A stretch of DNA of 64,000 nt from Lutraria lutraria. Its lineage: Eukaryota; Mollusca; Bivalvia; Venerida; Mactridae. The stretch is taken from contig OZ026835.1 in NCBI GenBank assembly GCA_964023205.1, positions 44,613,083 through 44,677,082 of the forward strand, in the 5' to 3' direction. Below the pieces are notes generated by a model, which saw only the letters and a list, made by a program, of their open reading frames with translations, did not search any database and had not been told where the DNA came from. How positions within the stretch are numbered: the stretch's first letter is position 1; every line of letters starts with the position of its first letter. A program made the translations under genes and the position numbers. Of this stretch, positions 44,501 through 56,500 are shown one piece after another.

Positions 44501-47500
44501 AGAAATACTGTACAGAGATCAGTGGTTCTTTTAGAAATACTTTACAGAGATCAGTGGTTCTTTTAGAAATACTTTACAGAGACCAGTGGTTCTTTTAGAA
44601 ATACTGTACAGAGATCAATGGTTCTTTTAGAAATACTGTACAGAGATCAGTGGTTCTTTTAGAAATACTTTACAGAGATCAGTGGTTCTTTTAGAAATAC
44701 TATACAGAGATCAGTGGTTCTTTTAGAAATACTTTACAGAGATCAGTGGTTCTTTTAGAAATACTGTACAGAGATCAGTGGTTATTTTATAAATACTGTA
44801 CAGTGATCAGTGGTTCTTTTATAAATACTGTACAGTGATCAGTGGCTCTTTTAGAAATACTGTACAGAGATCAGTGGCTCTTTTAGAAATACTGTACAGA
44901 GATCAGTGGTTCTTTTAGAAATACTGTACAGAGATCAGTGGTTCTTTTAGAAATACTATACAGAGATCAGTGGTTATTTTATAAATACTGTACAGAGATC
45001 AGTGGTTATTTTAGAAATACTTTACAGAGATCAGTGGTTCTTTTAGAAATACTTTACAGAGATCAATGGCTCTTTTAGAAATACTGTACAGAGATCAGTG
45101 GTTCTTTTAGAAATACTTTACAGAGATCAGTGGTTCTTTTAGAAATACTTTACAGAGATCAATGGCTCTTTTAGAAATACTGTACAGAGATCAGTGGTTC
45201 TTTTAGAAATACTTTACAGAGATCAGTGGTTCTTTTAGAAATACTTTACAGAGATCAGTGGTTCTTTTAGAAATACTTTACAGAGATCAGTGGTTCTTTT
45301 AGAAATACTTTACAGAGATCAGTGGTTCTTTAAGAAATACTTTACAGATATCAGTGGTTCTTTTAGAAATACTTTACAGAGATCAGTGGTTCTTTTATAA
45401 ATACTGTACAGTGATCAATGGCTCTTTTAGAAATACTGTACAGAGATCAGTGGTAATTTTATAAATACTGTACAGTGATCAGTGGTTCTTTTATAAATAC
45501 TGTACAGTGATCAGTGGCTCTTTTAGAAATACTGTACAGAGATCAGTGGTTCTTTTAGAAATACTGTACAGAGATCAGTGGTTCTTTTAGAAATACTAAA
45601 CAGAGATCAGTGGTTCTTTTAGAAATACTTTACAGAGATCAGTGGTTCTTTTAGAAATACTGTACAGAGATCAGTGGTTCTTTTAGAAATACTTTACAGA
45701 GATCAGTGGTTCTTTTTTAAATACTGTACAGAGATCAGTGGTTCTTTTAGAAATACTTTACAGAGATCAGTGGTTCTTTTAGAAATACTGTACAGAGATC
45801 AGTGGTTCTTTTAGAAATACTTTACAGAGATCAGTGGTTCTTTTAGAAATACTTTACAGAGACCAGTGGTTCTTTTAGAAATACTGTACAGAGATCAATG
45901 GTTCTTTTAGAAATACTGTACAGAGATCAGTGGTTCTTTTAGAAATACTTTACAGAGATCAGTGGTTCTTTTAGAAATACTATACAGAGATCAGTGGTTC
46001 TTTTAGAAATACTTTACAGAGATCAGTGGTTCTTTTAGAAATACTGTACAGAGATCAGTGGTTATTTTATAAATACTGTACAGTGATCAGTGGTTCTTTT
46101 ATAAATACTGTACAGTGATCAGTGGCTCTTTTAGAAATACTGTACAGAGATCAGTGGCTCTTTTAGAAATACTGTACAGAGATCAGTGGTTCTTTTAGAA
46201 ATACTGTACAGAGATCAGTGGTTCTTTTAGAAATACTATACAGAGATCAGTGGTTATTTTATAAATACTGTACAGAGATCAGTGGTTATTTTATAAATAC
46301 TGTACAGAGATCAGTGGTTATTTTATAAATACTGTACAGAGATCAGTGGTTCTTTTAGAATAACTATACAGAGATCAGTGGTTATTTTATAAATACTGTA
46401 CAGTGATTAGTGGTTCTTTTATAAATACTGTACAGAGATGGGTGGTTCTTTTATAAATACTGTACAGAGATCAGTGGTTCTTTTAGAAATACTTTACAGA
46501 GATCAGTGGTTCTTTTATTAATACTGTACAGTGATCAGTGGTTCTTTTATAAATACTGTACAGAGATGGGTGGTTCTTTTATAAATACTGTACAGAGATC
46601 AGTGGTTCTTTTAGAAATACTTTACAGAGATCAGTGGTTATTTTATAAATACTGTACAGAGATGGGTGGTTCTTTTAGAAATACTATACAGAGATGGGTG
46701 GTTCTTTTAGAAATACTATACAGAGATGGATGGTTCTTTTAGAAATATTATACAGAGATCAGTGGTTCTTTTAGAAATACTGTACAGAGATGGATGGTTC
46801 TTTTAGAAATACTATACAGAGATCAGTGGTTCTTTTAGAAATACTGTACAGAGATCAGTGGTTCTTTTAGAAATACTTTACAGAGATCAGTGGTTCTTTT
46901 ATAAATACTGTACAGAGATGGGTGGTTCTTTTAGAAATACTGTACAGAGATCAGTGGTTCTTTTAGAAATACTTTACAGAGATCAGTGGTTCTTTTAGAA
47001 ATACTGTACAGAGATGGGTGGTTCTTTTAGAAATACTGTACAGAGATGGGTGGTTCTTTTATAAATACTGTACAGAGATCAGTGGTTCTTTTAGAAATAC
47101 TGTACAGAGATGGGTGGTTCTTTTAGAAATACTGTACAGAGATGGGTGGTTCTTTTAGAAATACTGTACAGAGATGGGTGGTTCTTTTATAAATACTGTA
47201 CAGAGATCAGTGGTTCTTTTAGAAAAACTTTACAGAGATCAGTGGTTCTTTTAGAAATACTATACAGAGAAGGGTGGTTCTTTTAGAAATACTATACAGA
47301 GATCAGTGGTTCTTTTAGAAATACTTTACAGAGATCAGTGGTTCTTTTACAAATACTGTACAGAGATGGGTGGTTCTTTTATAAATACTTTACAGAGATG
47401 GGTGGTTCTTTTATAAATACTGTACAGAGATCAGTGGTTCTTTTAGAAATACTATACAGAGATCAGAGGTTATTTTATAAATACTGTACAGAGATGGGTG

Positions 47501-50500
47501 GTTCTTTTATAAATACTGTACAGAGATCAGTGGTTCATTTAGAAATACAATGTACTATACAGAGATCAGTGGTTATTTTATTAATACTGTACAGAGATGG
47601 GTGGTTCTTTTAAAAATACTATACAGAGATGGGTGGTTCTTTTAGAAATACTGTACAGAGATCAGTGGTTCTTTTAGAAATACTATACAGAGATCAGAGG
47701 TTATTTCATAAATACTGTACAGAGATGGGTGGTTCTTTTATAAATACTGTACAGAGATCAGTGGTTCATTTAGAAATACAGTAAAACCTCGATTATTCGA
47801 ATGTCATTGGGCCCTGAAAAATCATTCGGATAATCCATGGTTTCGAATAATCCATTTCAGTATGATGTACTGTTTTGAAACGATAAAATCCGTACTGTCT
47901 GTATTTTACAAGGGAGTTAACTCTAGTATGCAAACATGACGTTATAATAGGAATAAAATCAAATATATAACAAACACTAATTATTTATCTTTGTTTTATG
48001 AATGTATATGAGTTAACAAATGAAACAATAATTCTGGTTAAATGAATACCAGCGTATTCATGGATTATGCAGAACACAATCCGACACAAAATTATGTCAT
48101 TCACACTTTATTTACTAACGATCGACTAGGCATCGCTACCATCCCATTCTAAAATCGAAGACGTAATGTTTTCTGTTTGGAACATTTTTTCACTAAATCA
48201 TCATATTCTAGTTAGTTTTGTTTAATTGTGTTCGAATTAGTTTTTAAATTTTGAATGACGCTGAAATGCAAATAATTTCATACAGATCAACAGGTACGTA
48301 CGCATATTAACTTATTATACCCGAGATCATTGTGAAATATTCGTCGCGATTAGTATAAAATCGTAACAAACAATATGGTCAACTTAACGATAACTAAACT
48401 GCTGACACGCTTTGTGTATGAATTGATGTTACACATTGTTTGTCACACGACATTTGATTCTCAATTGGCCATCGTTATCAATTGACCAGTTCGAATAATA
48501 GGTGTGAAAATACGCGCATTCGTAACTTTAGGAACCAAATAATGTATTCGGATTACACCAGGTATTCGTAAAATCCGATTCGTATAACCGGGGTTCGTTG
48601 TAGTTGAAATATATAGCGACGTAATCGGGACCGTAGATTTTATTCGGATAATACCGGGTATTCGGATAATCGGTGTTCGGATAATCGAGGTTTTACTGTA
48701 CTATACAGAGATCAGTGGTTATTTTATAAATAAGGTACAGAGATGGGTGGTTCTTTTAAAAATACTATACAGAAATCAGAGATTATTTTATAAATACTGT
48801 ACAGAGATGGGTGGTTCTTTTATAAATACTGTACAGAGATGGGTGGTTCTTTTAGAAATACTATAGAGAGATCAGTGGTTATTTTATAAATACTGTACAG
48901 AGATGGGTGGTTCTTTTAGAAATACTATAGAGAGATCAGTGGTTATTTTATAAATACTGTACAGAGATGGGTGGTTCTTTTAGAAATACTATACAGAGAT
49001 CAGAGGTTATTTTATAAATACTATACAGAGATCAGAGGTTATTTTATAAATACTGTACAGAGATCAGTGGTTCTTTTAGAAATACTGTACAGAGATCAGT
49101 GGTTCTTTTAGAAATACTGTACAGAGATCAGTGGTTCTTTTATAAATACTTTACAGAGATCAGTGGTTCTTTTATAAATACTGTACAGAGATGGGTGGTT
49201 CTTTTAGAAATACTATACAGAGATGGGTGGTTCTTTTAGAAATACTATACAGAGATGGGTGGTTCTTTTAGAAATATTATACAGAGATCAGTGGTTCTTT
49301 TAGAAATACTGTACAGAGATGGATGGTTCTTTTAGAAATACTATACAGAGATCAGTGGTTCTTTTAGAAATACTGTACAGAGATCAGTGGTTCTTTTAGA
49401 AATACTTTACAGAGATCAGTGGTTCTTTTATAAATACTGTACAGAGATGGGTGGTTCTTTTAGAAATACTGTACAGAGATCAGTGGTTCTTTTAGAAATA
49501 CTGTACAGAGATCAGTGGTTCTTTTAGAAAAACTTTACAGAGATCAGTGGTTCTTTTAGAAATACTATACAGAGAAGGGTGGTTCTTTTAGAAATACTAT
49601 ACAGAGATCAGTGGTTCTTTTAGAAATACTTTACAGAGATCAGTGGTTCTTTTACAAATACTGTACAGAGATGGGTGGTTCTTTTATAAATACTTTACAG
49701 AGATGGGTGGTTCTTTTAGAAATACTGTACAGAGATCAGTGGTTCTTTTAGAAATACTATACAGAGATCAGAGGTTATTTTATAAATACTGTACAGAGAT
49801 GGGTGGTTCTTTTATAAATACTGTACAGAGATCAGTGGTTCATTTAGAAATACAAATGTACTATACAGAGATCAGTGGTTATTTTAAAAATACTATACAG
49901 AAATCAGAGATTATTTTATAAATACTGTACAGAGATGGGTGGTTCTTTTATAAATACTGTACAGAGATGGGTGGTTCTTTTAGAAATACTATAGAGAGAT
50001 CAGTGGTTATTTTATAAATACTGTACAGAGATGGGTGGTTCTTTTAGAAATACTATAGAGAGATCAGTGGTTATTTTATAAATACTGTACAGAGATGGGT
50101 GGTTCTTTTAGAAATACTATACAGAGATCAGAGGTTATTTTATAAATACTGTACAGAGATCAGTGGTTCTTTTAGAAATACTGTACAGAGATCAGTGGTT
50201 CTTTTAGAAATACTATACAGAGATCAGTGGTTATTTTATAAATACTGTACAGAGATGGGTGGTTCTTTTATAAATACTGTTCAGGGATGGGTGGTTCTTT
50301 TATAAATACTGTTCAGGGATGGGTGGTTCTTTTATAAATACTGTTCAGGGATGGGTGGTTCTTTTATAAATACTGTTCAGGGATGGGTGGTTCTTTTATA
50401 AATACTGTTCAGGGATGGGTGGTTCTTTTATAAATACTGTTCAGGGATGGGTGGTTCTTTTATAAATACTGTTCAGGGATGGGTGGTTCTTTTATAAATA

Positions 50501-53500
50501 CTGTACAGAGATCAGTGGTTCATTTAGAAATACAGTAAAACCTCGATTATTCGAATGTCATTGGGCCCTGAAAAATCATTCGGATAATCCATGGTTTCGA
50601 ATAATCCATTTCAGTATGATGTACTGTTTTGAAACGATAAAATCCGTACTGTCTGTATTTTACAAGGGAGTTAACTCTAGTATGCAAACATGACGTTATA
50701 ATAGGAATAAAATCAAATATATAACAAACACTAATTATTTATCTTTGTTTTATGAATGTACAGTTGAATCTCGTTATGTCAAACTCGCTTATATCAAAAT
50801 TTCGGTTATGTCAAACTGTTTCGTTGGGTCCCGATTTTTTTGCTCTTTCTCTATATGAAATTAATCCGCTTACCTCCAATTCACTTATCTCAAAATTTCG
50901 TTTATGTCAAACTAATTTTTTGTCCCCGTGACTCTAATTAGCATGTAGTTTGAGTTGTTTATCTCAAAGTTGGAGCAGATCAGCGAACAATGGACGCTTT
51001 CACACCTATCATGACATTTTGATAATTGAACAGTTTAAAGGCTCCGGGAGATTTATAATCGTGTGACAAACAGAGAGCACACGTGTAGTGTAGCATGAAG
51101 ATCATACCTGGTATTTGACTTAACTAAAATTATGGTAGGTAAGGTAAACAAATACGCACCACGTATAACTCCGGCTGCGTTGAGTATCCGAATACTAGGA
51201 TACTCGTAGGTTTAACTTGAAAATTGAGTACGATTACTTGCCACATATGACAGTGTTGGAATCCAATCTTATTAAAATGATCTTAGCTTGATAAAAATAA
51301 TTAATTCCGAAAGCGTGATCGACGTTGTGCACAACAAACGCATTCATCTTACATTATGTACGGAATGTGTACACATCCGAAAATATGTAAAGCTAGACGC
51401 TCCGTTTTTTTTCGAATTCTTACAACAAATTGTAAGTTAATAAGTATTTTATTTTCGGACATTAATTGTTGATATTAATTATTATGAATACATACTTATT
51501 TTGTTTCTTCTCTACGTATGCACATGTTTTATTCAAGCGAAACGTAATCATACATGCATTGTAATTTTATATAAAGTACGTGCGTATAAACAAATACTTA
51601 AAATAATCAAAATGTATAATTATACAGTATTTGTTTATCTCAAATTTCGGATATATCAAACTAATTTCCACGGTCCCTAGAAATTTGAGATAACGAGATT
51701 CAACTGTATATGAGTTAACAAATGAAACAATAATTCTGGTTAAATGAATACCAGCGTATTCATGGATTATGCAGAACACAATCCGACACAAAATTATGTC
51801 ATTCACACTTTATTTACTAACGATCGACTAGGCATCGCTACCATCCCATTCTAAAATCGAAGACGTAATGTTTTCTGTTTGGAACATTTTTTCACTAAAT
51901 CATCATATTCTAGTTAGTTTTGTTTAATTGTGTTCGAATTAGTTTTTAAATTTTGAATGACGCTGAAATGCAAATAATTTCATACAGATCAACAGGTACG
52001 TACGCATATTAACTTATTATACCCGAGATCATTGTGAAATATTCGTCGCGATTAGTATAAAATCGTAACAAACAATATGGTCAACTTAACGATAACTAAA
52101 CTGCTGACACGCTTTGTGTATGAATTGATGTTACACATTGTTTGTCACACGACATTTGATTCTCAATTGGCCATCGTTATCAATTGACCAGTTCGAATAA
52201 TAGGTGTGAAAATACGCGCATTCGTAACTTTAGGAACCAAATAATGTATTCGGATTACACCAGGTATTCGTAAAATCCGATTCGTATAACCGGGGTTCGT
52301 TGTAGTTGAAATATATAGCGACGTAATCGGGACCGTAGATTTTATTCGGATAATACCGGGTATTCGGATAATCGGTGTTCGGATAATCGAGGTTTTACTG
52401 TACTATACAGAGATCAGTGGTTATTTTATAAATAAGGTACAGAGATGGGTGGTTCTTTTAAAAATACTATACAGAAATCAGAGATTATTTTATAAATACT
52501 GTACAGAGATGGGTGGTTCTTTTATAAATACTGTACAGAGATGGGTGGTTCTTTTAGAAATACTATAGAGAGATCAGTGGTTATTTTATAAATACTGTAC
52601 AGAGATGGGTGGTTCTTTTAGAAATACTATAGAGAGATCAGTGGTTATTTTATAAATACTGTACAGAGATGGGTGGTTCTTTTAGAAATACTATACAGAG
52701 ATCAGAGGTTATTTTATAAATACTATACAGAGATCAGAGGTTATTTTATAAATACTGTACAGAGATCAGTGGTTCTTTTAGAAATACTGTACAGAGATCA
52801 GTGGTTCTTTTAGAAATACTGTACAGAGATCAGTGGTTCTTTTAGAAATACTTTACAGAGATCAGTGGTTCTTTTATAAATACTGTACAGAGATGGGTGG
52901 TTCTTTTAGAAATACTATACAGAGATGGGTGGTTCTTTTAGAAATACTATACAGAGATGGATGGTTCTTTTAGAAATATTATACAGAGATCAGTGGTTCT
53001 TTTAGAAATACTGTACAGAGATGGATGGTTCTTTTAGAAATACTATACAGAGATCAGTGGTTCTTTTAGAAATACTGTACAGAGATCAGTGGTTCTTTTA
53101 GAAATACTTTACAGAGATCAGTGGTTCTTTTATAAATACTGTACAGAGATGGGTGGTTCTTTTAGAAATACTGTACAGAGATCAGTGGTTCTTTTAGAAA
53201 TACTGTACAGAGATCAGTGGTTCTTTTAGAAAAACTTTACAGAGATCAGTGGTTCTTTTAGAAATACTGTACAGAGATGGGTGGTTCTTTTAGAAATACT
53301 GTACAGAGATGGGTGGTTCTTTTAGAAATACTTTACAGAGATCAGTGGTTCTTTTAGAAATACTGTACAGAGATGGGTGGTTCTTTTATAAATACTTTAC
53401 AGAGATGGGTGGTTCTTTTAGAAATACTGTACAGAGATGGGTGGTTCTTTTATAAATACTGTACAGAGATCAGTGGTTCTTTTAGAAAAACTTTACAGAG

Positions 53501-56500
53501 ATCAGTGGTTCTTTTAGAAATACTATACAGAGAAGGGTGGTTCTTTTAGAAATACTATACAGAGATCAGTGGTTCTTTTAGAAATACTTTACAGAGATCA
53601 GTGGTTCTTTTACAAATACTGTACAGAGATGGGTGGTTCTTTTATAAATACTTTACAGAGATGGGTGGTTCTTTTAGAAATACTGTACAGAGATCAGTGG
53701 TTCTTTTAGAAATACTATACAGAGATCAGAGGTTATTTTATAAATACTGTACAGAGATGGGTGGTTCTTTTATAAATACTGTACAGAGATCAGTGGTTCA
53801 TTTAGAAATACAAATGTACTATACAGAGATCAGTGGTTATTTTAAAAATACTATACAGAAATCAGAGATTATTCTATAAATACTGTACAGAGATGGGTGG
53901 TTCTTTTATAAATACTGTACAGAGATGGGTGGTTCTTTTAGAAATACTATAGAGAGATCAGTGGTTATTTTATAAATACTGTACAGAGATGGGTGGTTCT
54001 TTTAGAAATACTATAGAGAGATCAGTGGTTATTTTATAAATACTGTACAGAGATGGGTGGTTCTTTTAGAAATACTATACAGAGATCAGAGGTTATTTTA
54101 TAAATACTGTACAGAGATCAGTGGTTCTTTTAGAAATACTGTACAGAGATCAGTGGTTCTTTTAGAAATACTATACAGAGATCAGTGGTTATTTTATAAA
54201 TACTGTACAGAGATGGGTGGTTCTTTTATAAATACTGTTCAGGGATGGGTGGTTCTTTTATAAATACTGTTCAGGGATGGGTGGTTCTTTTATAAATACT
54301 GTTCAGGGATGGGTGGTTCTTTTATAAATACTGTTCAGGGATGGGTGGTTCTTTTATAAATACTGTTCAGGGATGGGTGGTTCTTTTATAAATACTGTTC
54401 AGGGATGGGTGGTTCTTTTATAAATACTGTTCAGGGATGGGTGGTTCTTTTATAAATACTGTTCAGGGATGGGTGGTTCTTTTATAAATACTGTTCAGGG
54501 ATGGGTGGTTCTTTTATAAATACTGTACAGAGATGGGTGGTTCTTTTATAAATACTGTTCAGGGATGGGTGGTTCTTTTATAATACTGTACAGAGATGGG
54601 TGGTTCTTTTATAAATACTGTTCAGGGATGGGTGGTTCTTTTATAAATACTGTACAGAGATGGGTGGTTCTTTTATAAATACTGTTCAGGGATGGGTGGT
54701 TCTTTTATAAATACTGTACAGAGATGGGTGGTTCTTTTATAAATACTGTTCAGGGATGGGTGGTTCTTTTATAAATACTGTACAGAGATGGGTGGTTCTT
54801 TTATAAATACTGTTCAGAGATGGGTGGTTCTTTTATAAATACTGTTCAGGGATGGGTGGTTCTTTAAGAAATATTGCCATCCTCAGGTAAAAAACACTAC
54901 CAACAGATGTTATACAAAGACTTATCAAGTAAGAAGATAACATGAACTTTTCATGAACATTTCTTGCATATTTCATGAAGTAAGAAAACTTATTTGACAG
55001 GGGTTACCAGTAGTCATCATAAATAACCATCCGGTATGTTGGTATAAACATCTGTAAAGTATTTCTAAAATCGGCTAAAATTCATCTTTGATGAGAGACA
55101 TGTATATATGAATCATGTACATGCTATACACACATAGAACATACAATCACATGCAGTAGTATCTATTCAATTTATACAGGATCTTCTATGGAATTTAATC
55201 CAGTGATTTTATATAAATAATATAAAACATATTGTAATTAATATCAAAAAGTGATAGTCAGTATATGCTAGTAAATGCATGTTATGAAAAGAATCATTTA
55301 AAATAAAGTTAACTTCATCATTATACATTATATAAACATACATAAATATACTGGTACAATCAATTATACAAAAACCTGGATCTCTCTTAACACCATCAGC
55401 AGAATTTGTTTAAAATAAAATGTAACCTTAAAATGTGTACCAGTATATTCTTGTGTCACCAAACATGTATTAAACCATGTGCTCTTACAGACATAATTCC
55501 TGGTCTGATTGTTATATTAGTTGTTTTCTTTTATAATAATTGAGCACCTAGAATTATCATATCATGCCTCATCACCATGGTAACTATTAGTATGTTACAT
55601 ATATATATATATAATACAATAATACAACATTCACAAGAATTATTTAGACACGTATACTCAGTACATTGAGCATCCGAAAATTAATCAGCTAAAATTCATA
55701 GCTTTGATGAGGGACAATAATCTCATGTATACAATACATATAAAAAGTCTGGATTATAGATTAAATGTAATTTATGTGTTTATAATACTTTAATTCAAAC
55801 ATGCCACATGACAGTGTTAGACTAGACTTAGTAGTCAACATTCACTTAGAATTCAATGCAGTATTGTAACACTATACTAGTATATAATATATTAACAATG
55901 TTACAATAGTACTGCGTTCAATTCAGACATCAATCTTTCTGGCAGATGTACTGATAGGTATCAGAATGAGTACAAATATAAAATAGAAGTGTGAAAGTTG
56001 ATAAAGAAGCTGTGGAAGCATAGAGGATAGAATGTGTTGCAACACATGACTTCTTTAAATTAAATTATTCAGAACAGTGAACATCAAACCACAAAGCCAG
56101 CAATAATATTTCCTTTTTGTCAATGAATTGATTTAAACTTTTTGGATGAAGACAAAATAACAGTTTAATTATAACAGAACAAGAAGTTGCGTTCATTAAA
56201 CGCACATGCCCGCAGTGGCATGCTTGACAATAGACTTGGAATCTAAATGAGGTCAGTGTAAAAGTAGAAGCAAAGTTTCAAACATACTTAATTGTCCCAT
56301 ATATTTTATACGGCAATAACAACCGAGTCCTATACTGTACCAGAAATATGTAATGACAACCAAAATCAATACAAGTAATGGCACAAGAAAACTGAAATAT
56401 TTGTCTGTCCAATCCAAATTTACACTTCTCTGACCGATTTGAGTAGCAGAAATTGGTAAAAGGCCCAGTCTATAAATGTTCCATAAATTTTGTAAAATTC

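Larger units (their letters stand above)
42561..54875. repeat. Giant 32-bp minisatellite in the last SYT1 intron
   Basis: About 12.3 kb, of which roughly 9.5 kb (near 300 units) is a 32-bp repeat; the rest is two inserted elements. A unit reads TACAGAGATCAGTGGTTCTT then TTAGAAATACTG. Main variants are GATCAGTGG/GATGGGTGG, TTAGAAA/TTATAAA and TCTTTT/TATTTT. A homogenised subtype with TGTTCAGGGATGGGTGG dominates 50277-50480 and 54230-54870. Because 32 is not a multiple of 3, open frames inside cycle every three units (32 residues); they are not genes. Confidence 0.95.

Noticed and set aside
42954..54263. Several plus-strand open frames of 68-92 residues with [22 protein letters not shown] repeats
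   Set aside because: They are translations of the 32-bp satellite. The 32-residue period comes from 3 x 32 nt, and they start and stop wherever unit variants allow.
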